Below the pieces are notes generated by a model that worked only from the letters and a program-made list of their open reading frames with translations, made no database searches and was not told where the DNA came from. Made by a program: the position numbers and the translations under genes. This document shows positions 45,771-58,019 of a stretch of 64,000 nucleotides of DNA, in pieces (within the stretch, counting starts at the first letter, position 1; each line of letters opens with the position of its first letter). Source of the DNA: Timema cristinae (taxonomy: Eukaryota; Arthropoda; Insecta; Phasmatodea; Timematidae); contig JBCFYV010000511.1 in NCBI GenBank assembly GCA_039000515.1, forward strand, positions 1 to 64,000, given 5' to 3'.

Positions 45771-46169
45771 GACGTAATCAGCTCTCAGGCAGAATTGTCT
45801 CAGTGCTGAGAAACTAAACTGATCTGATAAGCTTTCACAGAAAAGATTATCTTAGTCCTAGGAAACTCGATTAACGTGCTTCTCTGTCAAGCGTAGTTTA
45901 GTAACGCGCTATTTCCGTGTTTAACCATACCAATGAGTATGGGGATATTAAAGATAGAACATCGTTTGGGTAGATTGGGATGCATTTTACTAAATGGTTT
46001 ACCATTTCCACTCTCCCTCTCCATATATGTGGATTTTCAAGAATAGAGTATTTAATTTTATTATCAATTCATTTAAACCAAAATAATTAATGGAAAAAAA
46101 TTGGAAACCTGGTATATATCATGCTTAACAGTAACAAAGGGACTTGATCTTGTTTTTAAATAATTTTGA
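45771..46169. other. Spacer, no gene recognised
   Basis: Lies between the LINE remnant and repeat D copy 3. Confidence 0.35.
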
Positions 46170-47640
46170 TTGAAAATAATGTTGTTCAATTATAGGAAGA
46201 TGGGAAGTGTCATCACATATGTTATTAAATAATTTGAATACATTTAAAAGTCCAGAAATTTTGTAAAATCCACAATGCAATATTTTATGTTTATGTTAAA
46301 ACAAAAAATAACTCTTAATTTCACAGACAAAATAGTAAAATCATATTTTTAATAGGTCAGAAGCTATATTTTATAGGCGCAAATAATTAAATTTTAGAAT
46401 AAAATAAATATTTTCTCTCTATTTTTGTGGAAAAATAAATGCATGGTGCCCCATACCGACTTTCTCGCTATTTTAAGTAAAAGTGGAAACATTTACTTAA
46501 AATACATAAAATCATTGAAATGAAATAATATATATTGTTGCAGAAACATGATAGTTAAAAAGCACCATTTTCTAACATATAAATAATCTCTTCATTTCCC
46601 AGACCTGTGTTAAAACTTTATATTTTCCTATCCTTAGGAAATTATTGACTTATAAAAAATATATCTATTATAAAATTGGTTTAGTTTTATAATCTTACAA
46701 TTATACAATGATGAACAATTTCGTATTTCAAATAATTGTGTCGATATTATTATCATTGTTATTATTCGCCTATGTAAAAACATTCCAAGTCATTTTATTG
46801 GAAAAATTGGTTGACTCATTTTATTAGTACTATCAAAAAGTGTCTGGGTACAAACTAATTAAAACTTTTATCGTTGATTTCGATAAAAATCTCCTGTAAA
46901 GTGTCTTTAAATTTAGGGTTGATTATATAATTCTAATCACTCCTATAGATAAAAATTTATTTATCCTACATACCAGGTTTTCAAAACTCGGAAAAATTGT
47001 TTCAGCTCTAAACCAAGATATAGATAAGAAAGAACGAATCAAGAAATTCATTTTTTGTTTCTAAAGCTTATAAAAGAAAATATTCATCGTAATCTCGAGG
47101 TCAAAAAAGTACCATTACAATGTTATCTCTTTATGTATATGAAAATAATTTAAACATTATACAGATCTCGCAATTTATGAAATATTCGGTACTCCGAAGA
47201 GTGAAAATAATGACCGCAACGAACCTCTGTGACCTTGTGGGGGAAATGTGATAAACTCCAACCAATAATACTGGTAAAATCTAATAGCAAATACACATAC
47301 AACTTTTAAGTTAATTATAACATTAGTTATTCTAGATAACTGTATATTTGTTGTTCCCCAATAATAAACTTTGTTCTAAATGACATTTATCAACAATACA
47401 TACAAATAAATCTTGGAGGAAGTTGAATATTAACTACTGCATTACGGAAGCCTCATATACGAGGCTAATATAGATAAAAAGATACAAATTATATCGTCAC
47501 CCAAGATACTCTCCATCTAATCAATGTAGGATCTCACACATGGGTATTTATTTGTTATAGTGAAACTTTATAAAGTATTCTGAGTAAGGTACGTTCCTGG
47601 AAGTCTCAATGCCAATACACTTTACCACATACCATCTCTT
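46170..47640 (+). repeat. Dispersed repeat D, copy 3
   Basis: Collinear with copy 1 (landmarks TTTCACAGA 46320, TACATACCAGGT 46966, TAATCTCGAGGTCAAAAAAG 47090, CCTCATATACGAG 47451) and inverse to copy 2 (GTGTCATCACATATG 46208; GGAAGTCTCAAT 47595). It lacks the SINE and a ~300-bp segment before CCTCATATACGAG. Confidence 0.65.
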
Positions 47641-49104
47641 CCTTGTGTCTTCCGTCCTCATCCAAAGCCTGTTCTAATAATTTGTTTAATCAACTGTATC
47701 AAAATGAACTATAATACACTCTAAACCTATAATAGTCTGCCCACGAGGAGTGGGCAGTAATCCCAGACTCAAACCCGAACCAAAACTTGATTATATGTTC
47801 CCCCCTTTAAGGTATTAGCATCATAAAGGCAAAAATCGCCCACCGGTAAAAGTTTATTTTTCGTTTCCCTCCAGGGCTACATATGGAAATGCCTACGTAG
47901 CCCTGTGGAGTAACACAATCGTCCCCCTGACCGACCCCGGAGTCTCCTTCACTCAGAACACCCCCTTAATTTTCTCCAACCAGTCGTCGAATCGGGGTAT
48001 GTCCTGTGTTGGTACTTTAATGTACTCATTCTGTCCATCATTGTTTTTCGAACAATCCGGTACAAATTTTGCATCTCACAATCTGTCCACAAGTAGCGGG
48101 AAGGACCAGTAATTCTGATAGCACCAATAATTTGATTTATACCGTTTTCTAGTTTTAGTGACGTCAGATGGCCAGAAATTGTCCACTATGTAAGTTTATT
48201 TTATTTTCACGCCAGGGCTACGTATGGGAATGTCATAGTAGTATCCCTGGTGGTGTATTATTATTTACTCCCACCGAACCGGCGACTCGCACGATCGGGG
48301 TCTTCTAATTTCGTTTTTTCCTTTTTGATTGTATACATTAGTTTCCTTATTTATTCCATGGTTTCTTTTCCATTACTATACATTTTCACCGTGATATGTT
48401 TTAAGGTCACTGTTGACCACAAATGGGCAATACGTTAGGTTTTTATATTATTTTCCTGCCTCTAAACCTATTGTAATCCTATTATCAGCCCATCATGGCT
48501 CTACACGTAATATTGTTCAGTTCTTTAAATGATAAATGTCGACCAACGATTAAGAGCCCCTCTGGGGCGTGTGTTTGATATGTGTATCCGCCATGTTCAA
48601 TGTGTTACATGTATATATCTGTTTAGTTTTACAACCAAAATAAATCCATAACAAAAAACAAACATTCCATATTAATAACCATCCTTGCTATTTAATATTA
48701 CTACTATAATGGCGTAGGCAGAAATAACTGCAAAATTCCCAAAACAATCTTATTTGATGTACAAGAAAATAACTTATACGATTTTACGATCGCTTTGATT
48801 AATTTACGATTTTAACAAATAAATATCCACACCAGTGTTGTAAAACAAAGAAAAAATATATTTAATCCAATTTATTGAGGTTTATGGTACTTCAACTAAC
48901 AAAAGTAAATAGGATTAGGGATCATTTCAGTGTGTTCCAATTGTACAGTTTATACTAATTTTTACCACGGTATTTGTGCTATTTTGGCATATTTAGACAG
49001 GAAGAGGTAGAAGGCATTTCGATCAAATGTAGTAGAACGTTTATTATATTTTTGTTTTTCCTCTTCTCTTTTTTTCTCAGGCCACATCATGGTTTAAATG
49101 TGCC
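47641..49104. other. Intergenic sequence with two related hairpins
   Basis: A motif TTTATTTT...CCAGGGCTAC(A/G)TATGG(A/G)AATG(C/T)C occurs at 47871 and 48212. Each folds: CAGGGCTAC (47872) with GTAGCCCTG (47897), and CCAGGG (48212) with CCCTGG (48245). Minus-strand frames at 47950-48110 such as RITGPSRYLWTDCEMQNLY look protein-like but are short and unrecognised. Confidence 0.4.
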
Positions 49105-49533
49105 ATTGTAAACAGGGGCGGATCCAGGATATTCTCGGGTGTTTGGAGGGGTGCCGGCGCTCTCACGGAACCGTGTCGGGGGAGGCTACCCCTCGGAATG
49201 ATCTAAAGTAAAACTCCTTTAAAATTTGAAAATATATTATAAAGTAATTAGTAAATTTGAAGAAAGAAAAAGTTCATCGTTTATTCATGTTTCTTGTTAA
49301 TTTTTGTTTATTAGGCTACATTATGTGTTTAAAATGTAAATCAATTAATGACAGTGATTGACACGTGAAGCAACTGGCTACTGAGAGATAACATGACAGT
49401 ACAACTGGTAGTGATTTATTATAATATAGTACGTATTGGTTTAATTTTCAATTTTCATTGTTAATACTAATTAAAATATCTTGAAGAGTTAATTGGGTGT
49501 GCACACCCCTTTTGTTCAACCCCTGATTGCAAA
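49105..49533. mobile_element. hAT-type MITE with 8-bp duplication
   Basis: 413 bp at 49113-49525: starts CAGGGGCGGATCCAGGAT, ends TTGTTCAACCCCTG. Short inverted ends CAGGGG/CCCCTG. Flanking octamers ATTGTAAA (49105) and ATTGCAAA (49526) differ by one base. CAGGGGCGGATCCAG is a frequent hAT-MITE end in arthropods. No coding capacity. Confidence 0.7.
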
Positions 49534-51660
49534 TTGAAATCAATTATTTGGGTTGTTTCATTCCGAATGATTAATTTTTCCATTTCTGCCATATTTTATT
49601 ATTAAATTAAGCAATCCCACCACTGTCGATGGACACGTTCGATGGTATCAATAGTACTGACTAACGATATTTTACCAACCCTATGAGATAGCAACGTTGA
49701 TTACAAAACGTTAACAAAATACTGGTGGCCAGGAGTCTATGCTTTTTCCTCACTGATAAATAAAATCAACAAGGTATATTTCGAGTTTCAAACACTCTCT
49801 TGAATCAAGAGATAAATGAAAACAATAGCTAAATGACTACATACTGTCATTCACATTCCTGACTGGGCTAATTGGTTTTAAGAGTCATTTGCTATAGCAC
49901 AGAAGCATGTCTATCTTTACTTTACTTGCAGAGACAAAGGTGTATTAAAATGTAAGACAGGTGAGTGGGGTGCATTGAATGTAGGCGCTCCGCCTTGTAA
50001 TTTGCAAGACTTATACTCTATTACCCCTTACCCTAACTCACAGTCACATTATGTACTGCCAAAACATCTCAGGTAGAAAATCTGTTTCTTCAAGTCATCG
50101 TGTTGAAATAAAAGGTTTGATTTCAAATAGCTTTGATGTTAAAATTACATCTTTATTCAGTTTCATTTTTTTAGGTTCTCTAAAGGCAAATTTGGGGTTT
50201 TTATAATAAACAAAATGTTTGAGATGTCTGTGGGTTAAGAATAATCATGTAGACTCAATATAGCCAAATGTTCACTACAACAAAGTCCACTTAAACTATA
50301 TTAGACTGTTCTTGGGTTAGTCAACGTTGAAATGGATGTCTTTAAATGTGACGGTTTTGAAAACACATGATTATGGAGTTTTAGATCAAGTGTAGGAAAA
50401 GAGGTAAACTATTTAGACAAAAGATAAATAATTTGAGAAGACATCATCGGAGTTTGAGAAAGAATGAATGAATTTTAAATGATTTGGATAATGTGGTGTG
50501 CCAACTTGATGTACGTATTATAAATCTATATTAATGTTTATCTGAATTCAAAGTAAAACGAGTTAGGATTAGTTTTTCATTGCATACAAATGATTCTTGT
50601 TTAGTTTTCATTTGTAAAATGTGTCTTTGACTTAGTCATGTTTATTTATTAAGTCCAAGTTTTCATTCATATTTTTGAGTGTTTTACTTTAAAAACTAGT
50701 TTTTATGCTGGTCTACGGCAGGTTGATTATAATATTAAACAACATAACGAGACCTAGCCTTAAATTGATAAGCACATTTAATGTTGAGGTTTGTTTGTTG
50801 AAATAAACATTATATTAGTTATTACGTTTGAATGGATAAAGTAACAGTGAACTAAATTAATCATATTAAAGAAATAAAAAATGAAGAATTAGTATAAACT
50901 GTAAAGCTATCTACGCTAGTTTCTGTCCTGTTCTCGATATTATAAATATGCAAAATTTCCTCTTTCTAACTAATCTAGGGTCTTCTGTTGGTTGTCGAAA
51001 GACACTCGCATACCCTAGTAAATTACATATAAAGATGATACATTTTTAGATGTTTTGTGTTAAGTAGGAAGTTCTATGTGATAATGTTCCAGTCATCAAA
51101 GTCCAGGCTCATTAGGTTTTGGATAGTTGAACAGTTGCTAGAAGTTTGATCAGTTGTATTTTCGAAGAAACAAAAAAATAATTGTTTAGATATAAAAACC
51201 TATTTCACAACAAACATTATTATAATGGTTAAAATAGTACTTGTAGTTAATTTGTGTAAAATCTTAAGTAAAATAAGTTTTTTTCATTTCTTAAATAATT
51301 ATTTTTAAGGTTTGCATATTTTCATATAATCCCATTTCAGACTAAATTTTGACAAAGTTTTTTAAAGTTGCCATTATAATAATTGTAGCACATGTTTCCC
51401 ATGTTGGCCCACCTCATTCTCCAAATAAGTTCAAATATTATACAATTGATTGTGTTCCATGTTTTCAGTATTAACCTTTACGCTTCGCCGCAATTGACCC
51501 ACAACTATTTTTACCTTAGTACTCGGAGCAATAAATGCACCCCACCCTACAAGGCCCATTGCAGTGGATGCCACATATTCACACAAACAGAAAACTAACG
51601 AATAGTGTTATCAAAACTAAGTTAGGATGATTGCAGTGGTTTATTGATAAAAATAAAAAG
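49534..51660. other. AT-rich intergenic sequence
   Basis: No gene, repeat or RNA recognised on either strand. Confidence 0.4.
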
Positions 51661-51661
51661 A

Positions 51662-52046
51662 GGGGCTGGAACGAACCATGTAACACGAACTATTTTTAAT
51701 ACATGTGTAGGCCTATATAACAGGATAATTTTTACTTATTCAAATTCCAAATACGATGGAAACAACTCCAAAATGCAAAAGTGTGCACACAATTAGAAAA
51801 TTGAGAAGGGGTAACCATCTACTATATGCCTATTGTATCAGACGTATGTACTAGAACTGGAATATGTGGTCGTAAATTCCAATGCAATACACTGGCTAAT
51901 CTTATTGTAAAACATGGAATGAATAGTTGAAGGAGCCGAGGGCTGCTGTAATCAATAAGAAACTAATAACCATTCAATTACTATAAAAAGAAGGGGAACG
52001 TCGTTCTGGCTCAAAAATAAGTACTGGAACGACGTTCCGGCCCCAA
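51662..52046. mobile_element. Possible small TIR element
   Basis: GGGGCTGGAACG at 51663 and its inverse CGTTCCGGCCCC at 52034 could be the ends of a ~380-bp element. The right end also forms a perfect hairpin GGAACGTCGTTC / GAACGACGTTCC (51997-52043). No matching target duplication, so tentative. Confidence 0.3.
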
Positions 52047-53979
52047 TGCACCTCTGGATGTTTGAAAACAAATGGGAGTCTAGCTTGAAATCATGTTGGC
52101 CCCCCACATTGAAATTGTTATAAGTTGAGTAATTTAATAGCACAAACGTTGAATTTTGGGCACATATAAACCCACACGTATCACTAACGACTGTATGTAT
52201 TTTAATTAATTTGGAGAAAGTGGTGGCCCAATTTGATATAGGTTGTATTTCACCAATCTAAACTGTACTTAAGAACAAAGAATGCACATGTAGTATCAGT
52301 GCGATGTTTGTCTAGTGCACTATTCACATAAATCTCGAGAAATATTGGACAAATACTGGATTTATTGGTGGATAGGAATATACGCGTCAGTTCCTTTGGC
52401 CGCCCATTCACCAGAATTGACTTAAATGATTTATTTTTTGGGGGTGGGGGAGTATTAAATACAAAGTCTATCAAGATGTACCAGCCACGTTAGAAAATAT
52501 GAAAGAACATACCTCCCCTAACCACAGAAATTCAAGATAATTAATACATTTTTAAATACCTCTTTTAAAATTATTTTGAGATCTTTTTATCGTAAATCAA
52601 GGTAATAAAGCATTTGTAAATTATTTTAGTTTAGTTTTCAGTGTGTAGTCAAAGTAAAATCCACAAAAATGTTCTAAATTTATACAAGTTTAGCTCATGA
52701 AGTCAAGAAAAATGTAAAACATAATATTTAAAAAAAAAAATTTCAAACCAATTACTAATTTAAAAAAAATTATCCTTAAAAATGGCCAACAACAATTCCT
52801 AAATATGTAAAGAAATTTAAAAATTCACATGAATGAAGTTTTTTAAGAATTTTTAAACCTATTACAAGATATGTATTATTATTGTTTGTCTCAGAAATAA
52901 ATTGTATTAAATCATTGGCTCCATGCTGTGGCGATGGCCACTAAGGAGATATATCTCACTCCTCCCAATGTGTTGACTAACCATCTCTGGTATTTTTGTC
53001 TGTTGGAATCCCAGTCAGGTCAAAATTATTTTGTCTTATCTGTGTGAATTTTTTTTTGTAGTAATAGTGCTTCTGAAATTTCTATCGATACGCTCCAAGC
53101 CAAGACTGTGATATCATCATTAACGTCATATTTTGCGCTTTCTTTGACCAATCCATGTGAGGTATTCACTTTCAAAGTCAATACTACTTTGTTTTAAATA
53201 TATACTGAAAATGGTAGACACTTGTTTCATATAAAATATCAATTAAACTATATTAGGCATATTTCTGGTTGCTCTTAAACAACAATACTATTGATTTTAA
53301 AGTTAACTACTTACATATATTGTTAATTTAAAGCTTGCATTGTATTAATAAAACGTCTACAAAAACCTTTTTAAAAAATGTTTAGATACTAAATATTTAA
53401 AAGATGTCTTTGGATAAATCCGAATACACAATCTTTTTCGTATCTAGAGACATATTCCACAGTTAGTTGTTTTATTAGGTGATTTGGATTACATTAATGG
53501 GAGAAGTGTCATGGTGTTGAATGAAAGTAAATTTCAACAAAATTGAACTGGATTTGTTTTATGAAATTCCGATAAGCTTCTGTTGAGGAAAAGGCCATGA
53601 TTAGACGTTTTGTACTCGCCCTCTTGAAACAAAATGGCTGGCGTAATTGGTGATCGGTGTAGTGTTAATTTCTTGAGAGAGTAACAGACACCAAGAGGAA
53701 GACACTCATTTCTCAATAGCGGACATCTTCATGGATTAAAAACATATATTTTATTTAAGAATGCCCGTTATTTGGAAAAATATTTATTTTAAAACCATAC
53801 TATATTAATATTGTACATAGTATATATCCTTAGCTGTCTTCTACATGACGTTATAAAGGGCAAGGTTTAAGGAAAGAGAAGATTAGGAAAAAGGATTTAA
53901 ATATGTGATTACCTGAAGGAAAGAAGAAAAATCTAGGCGATGAAGAATGAAGCTGAGACGTCATTAACGATCTAACGTC
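52047..53979. other. AT-rich intergenic sequence
   Basis: No recognised gene. A minus frame at 53534-53716 (LTLHRSPITPAILFQEGEYK) has no known motif and is probably chance. Confidence 0.35.
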
Positions 53980-54111
53980 GTCCCCCACGATATATTGTCC
54001 CTCATGGGATACCGTACTCCACGGTATACCATCCATCACGATCGTCCTCTATGGTATATCGTTTGTCACAATATTACGTCAAACACGGTATATCTTCCCC
54101 CACGGTGTACA
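53980..54111 (+). repeat. 17-bp minisatellite, eight units
   Basis: Successive units of consensus GTCCnCCACGGTATATC start at 53980, 53997, 54014, 54031, 54044, 54061, 54078 and 54095. All are 17 bp except the fourth, which is 13. The copies differ by one to six bases. Confidence 0.8.
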
Positions 54112-54759
54112 CCGTGATGCATCGTATTTAATGATTCATGAAACCTCGTCAATTATGCAACAATATAATATGTACCTACCTAAGACATAAGAGTGTCTTA
54201 AGCTATTCACTACGCAGCTAGCTATAGCAGCTATATATTTATTAAGGGCATATCAGTGTCTTTTTTACTTACCAGAGACATAGCAGTGTCTTAGGATACA
54301 CCCACCTGATTTTAGTTATATTCTTTTACTTGTATTAAGGAGAAATATGAACTGTATAATATATGTAAAGGACTTTAATAAACAACAATTAAATTGATTG
54401 GTATACTTCTAAACTAAATTACACAATATAAAATAAAAATATTCCAAGGAATTAATATATTCAAAAATAAATTGTATAAACAAGAAATCAATCAATTAAA
54501 ACAGACAAAATAACATTCTTAAAAACCACCTCAGAGTTTGTTAAAGAAAAAATTTAATTTTCATGAATGGTAGAACTAAAGTTTCAACAACAACCCATCA
54601 CTTTAATAATCAATTATATAGTACAGCCCTTAAAAAATAATATTTTAGAATGAAAAATTAAACAATAACTATAAAAATATGATTGATAGAAAGTGAACGA
54701 AACCATTTGACTCGGATATCAAGTTAGTTATTAATCCAAACAGTTATTATAATTTTGTG
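54112..54759. other. AT-rich intergenic sequence
   Basis: Nothing recognised apart from three repeats of a short phrase (AAGACATAAGAGTGTCTTA, TATCAGTGTCTTTT, ATAGCAGTGTCTTA) at 54181-54292. Confidence 0.35.
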
Positions 54760-54950
54760 GAACTAGTTACGTGCTTGCAGGACTATATCTATAAATTAAT
54801 ATTCTAACAATGTTATATTACGTGTTTTATTTAGAGTTAAAATAAATCTAATATATGATTTAATAACATCAACAATAAAATTATTTTTATAATTGACCCA
54901 ATAAAGCACGTTCGTTTGCCCGGAAATGACTGAAATAAACCATAACTTCG
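54760..54950 (-). repeat. Dispersed repeat E, copy 2 (inverted)
   Basis: Reverse complement of 27825-28015. It ends just upstream of the candidate small gene at 55014 and could contribute promoter sequence to it. Confidence 0.6.
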
Positions 54951-55013
54951 TTAGTGTATTTAGTTGATTACCTTGTACTAAGATTTTCTGATTAAAAACG
55001 TAATATTGTCAAT

Positions 55014-55292
55014 ATGAGCCTGAACAAAATATTTATTTTCTTACTCTTGGGATTGACAAATTCCAGGTTGTTTAAGGAACTGTCTAGAGCTGCCGGGAAC
55101 AACATTATCGGCTACAAAAATTTTGAGGTTGTGAAACTACAAGGTAAGACAGTTGCATACTTTAAATGTACCTAGTTACATGCTATTTGGTTCAATACAT
55201 TTGAGATAACCTGTATATTAATATCTACAGACAAGCTGAAAATCATTATAATTAAGTCACTGTCCGTATTGAAGGGGTCACTGTTCAATTAA
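55014..55292 (+). CDS. Candidate two-exon secreted microprotein
   Basis: Exon 1 (55014-55143) begins MSLNKIFIFLLLGLTNS, a clear signal-peptide pattern (basic n-region, hydrophobic core, small residues at the cut), then RLFKELSRAAGNNIIGYKNF, and ends at CAAG|GTAAGAC. An acceptor TATCTACAG at 55230 opens exon 2 (55231-55292), which stays in phase (DKLKIIIIKSLSVLKGSLFN) and stops at 55290. The intron is 87 nt, GT-AG. Total 63 residues. GYKNFEVVKLQ faintly recalls the propeptide start of M14 carboxypeptidases, so it could be a truncated gene rather than a complete microprotein. Expression is not shown. Confidence 0.4.
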
Positions 55293-55321
55293 TTTAAATT
55301 AGATTAAAAATAGTACATGCA

Positions 55322-55720
55322 CAGTAATTGAGGCTGGGACTTTTATCTTAGTGCGCTAATGCTATACCATTTAGCTATCCAGGATTGGTATTGTGTTCAG
55401 AGTTCTTATTTGACTGGTAATTTAACACGTGAGTTTGTGATGTGCGTTGGTATTCATTAGCATTTAACGTTAAAATTAAAATCTTGTATTGCATAATTAG
55501 CTGCATAACTGTTCTTCCAAGAGTCAGATGACTCTGGTATGATCAATTGCATATTATTGGTCGATCATATGTATCTGACTGTTCCACACGTCCATCACAG
55601 ACTCAACCTTCAACTATGAGTGAATAACGAGCCGAAACATCGGATAAATCCTAGATAGCTCGGTGGAAGAGCCTAGGTTCCCAAAGCCAAATGTCTCGAG
55701 CTCAATTCTCATGTCCAGGT
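55322..55720. repeat. Two divergent tRNA-like (SINE head-like) sequences
   Basis: On minus at 55385-55322, GGATAGCTAAATGGTATAGC is box A-like and CAGCCTCAATTAC box B-like. On plus at 55654-55720, AGATAGCTCGGTGGAAGAGC and CGAGCTCAATTCTC are the same. They point away from each other about 270 bp apart. Neither has a full acceptor stem, so they are SINE heads or relics, not tRNA genes. Confidence 0.45.
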
Positions 55721-55985
55721 GTTTTTTTAACTAATTTAAATTATATGTAATGTAGTATTATGGTTAGTAGAGGTTATTGAAAGCCCTTATTAATACGATT
55801 TCTAAACTTACCATAAATATCTCATGTCAGTACTATTTATATAGGAATAATTTTATTTTTGTTTCAGAACATAATTATTGGCATTCTACTTGCAACTCAT
55901 AGGAACACACTCTACCAATGGGAGTTAAAGTACTGTTAATTCAGCTAACTCAAGAGGTGACTCCACCCCAGCCAGGGGATAACCC

Positions 55986-56164
55986 AAACCGTGAGCCCTA
56001 TGTGACGGCGTGCAAATGTTTCTTCCCCAAAATGCCGGTGGAAGCACGGGCGAAGCTGCAGCTTTCCAGACTGTGGTCCCACGCAGAGTTGTCGAGTTGG
56101 AGAACCATGAGCCCTATATGCTAGCATACACACTCTTCTTCAAGAACCGTGAGCCCTATGTGTA
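55986..56164 (+). repeat. Short repeat AACCGTGAGCCCTATGTG
   Basis: Three copies at 55986, 56103 and 56145; the last two are 42 bp apart with CTTCTTCAAG between. The surrounding 200 bp is GC-richer than its flanks. A 68-codon frame (55918-56124) covers it with no recognised motif. Confidence 0.5.
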
Positions 56165-56969
56165 TGAGTATTAATAATGTTATTTATATATGTATTATTA
56201 TTACGATATTGATTTACCTCCCGCAAAATTGTCGTCCCTACATGACTTACTCAACCAACGCAGTAATTATTACCAAAGTGGTTATTGTTCTCTCAATCAG
56301 CTCAGCATGTTTAAATATTAACCTCCATATTAATCTAAAAATGAAATTAAATTACTGGTCCGTACTTCAACAGTTGCATTTTATTTCACTCATAGCTTGC
56401 AGTACAAATTATCTCTAAAATATTAATTACAATAGTGATTTGTATTTATAATACACTGATCTTGTACGCATGAAATTTCTCGAAAAGCAAATAACTACTT
56501 CTGACTATGATATGGTATCGTCTACCATCGTATGGTTAAACGTGTTACTGTCAAGTAACACTGTAGGCGATCTGGGTTTTATTCCCGATCAAATAGGTGA
56601 GTTTTCTTCCCCTAAATTATTTTCCACTCCACTTCATCACAAATGCGTGTACATTCAATTTAAAACTATGCCATCCTCATTCCTATTTTATTAGCGAACT
56701 TAATATATGCGTGTAAAATAAACGGATACCAAGACCTTTTGGAGAAAAAAATGTGTATACACATTGCCAGTTTTCTCCAACAAGTTTTAATACAGTTATG
56801 TGTCGACAATTTGGACTTAAAAAATCCGGATCGTTGTTAGTCCATATTGCCAAGAAAAAAAAATATTTATAAAAATAACCATAGTGGTATTAATATACGA
56901 AACATGGCCGTCCAAAACGCACCTCAACCGCTGTTGGTAAAAATAATGAGACTTTTTTTTTCGTTGATA
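56165..56969. other. AT-rich intergenic sequence
   Basis: No recognised gene on either strand; open frames at 56149-56418 and 56470-56694 show no known motif. Confidence 0.35.
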
Positions 56970-57645
56970 GATTTTTGCCTTAATGTGTGACTAAATGAAG
57001 CGCAAGTATTTTTACAGTTTTTATAGAATTGAAGTTTCTTGGCAAAAGTAAATAAATTATTGTTATTATTATTATTAGCACCGCGTCTAACTACCCGTTT
57101 GGGTTATACGCACTTACGCTAATGTGTAATGGTAGGGTGATTGTGAGATGAAATGAAGGACCTACAGTTTAGCGTGGAATCCGAACTACGGTGGCAGCCT
57201 GGCATTCCACACATTCACAAGATGTCTTGTCAGAGGTGTAGGAAGGGTTTGGAAATCAAATAAATCTGTGCCAGGACCAAGGATTGAACCCCGGCCGCCA
57301 GCACAGAAGTCTGACACCTTACCCCAAGACCACCAGGTCATAAAGTAAATAAAATATTTCTCCAGTAGCAACATATAGTTTAGTTTTCTGCACATACTAT
57401 TATCAAGAGATCTTGAATATCTGTCATTTGTGTCTGTCAAAATTTTTCTCTTTATATAAATGGTTTTGAAAAAATTACAAGGCACCCCTGACAGATATTC
57501 AAGATCTGTTAATATTGGTGTATGTAGAAAACTAAACTCGATGTTGCTACTGGAGGAATATTGTATTTATTTTGATCAAGAAATTTAAATTTTATAAAAA
57601 CTGTAAAAATACTGGCGCTCCCTTCTGCCACACCTTAAGGGGGCG
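56970..57645. mobile_element. Foldback (long inverted repeat) element with a SINE in one arm
   Basis: Left arm (56970-57056 plus 57354-57425) pairs with the right arm (about 57485-57645): GCGCAAGTATTTTTACAG against CTGTAAAAATACTGGCGC, CTCCAGTAGCAACAT against ATGTTGCTACTGGAGG, and ATCTTGAATATCTGTC against GACAGATATTCAAGAT. Without the SINE each arm is about 155 bp around a ~60-bp loop. A transcript would fold into a long hairpin. Confidence 0.75.
57057..57341 (-). mobile_element. tRNA-derived SINE, full length
   Basis: In minus sense it starts TGACCTGGTGGTCTTGGGGT (box A TGGTCTTGGGG), has box B GGTTCAATCC, a ~200-bp body and a (TAA)n tail. Target duplication AAAGTAAATAAA at 57045-57056 and 57342-57353. 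It sits inside the left arm of the foldback element and is therefore younger. Confidence 0.88.
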
Positions 57646-58019
57646 CCCTTCCAGAGCATTGGAATGCGTTACAGACGTTCAGGAAATAGGCCATGGTTAG
57701 GTAGTGTTTTATTTTTACCAAACTTAACCTAAGCCAAAATGAAGAGAAAAGGTGGGAACATGCTTATCTAGTACTCTCAACCTTACATCTTGATAATCTA
57801 TATATATAAAAAATGAATGAAATATCGTAATTTGCTCATTTTCAATGGCCATTTAAATATATTGTCACAGTTCTGAGACGAGGGTAACTACTAGATAATC
57901 CTAGATACAACATATCAGAAACAAATTAAGTCATTTTTTGATAAGGTCACAACAGAAAATGTAAAGATAATTGCTAATTCCTTTTGCTGTTTTGACGCGT
58001 TAAAGCTAATGCTTTTCGG
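57646..58019. other. Intergenic spacer
   Basis: No gene seen. Leads into the promoter-like patch. Confidence 0.35.

Noticed and set aside
55654..55720. Possible true tRNA gene
   Set aside because: The acceptor stem does not pair and the anticodon arm is poor; more likely a SINE head.
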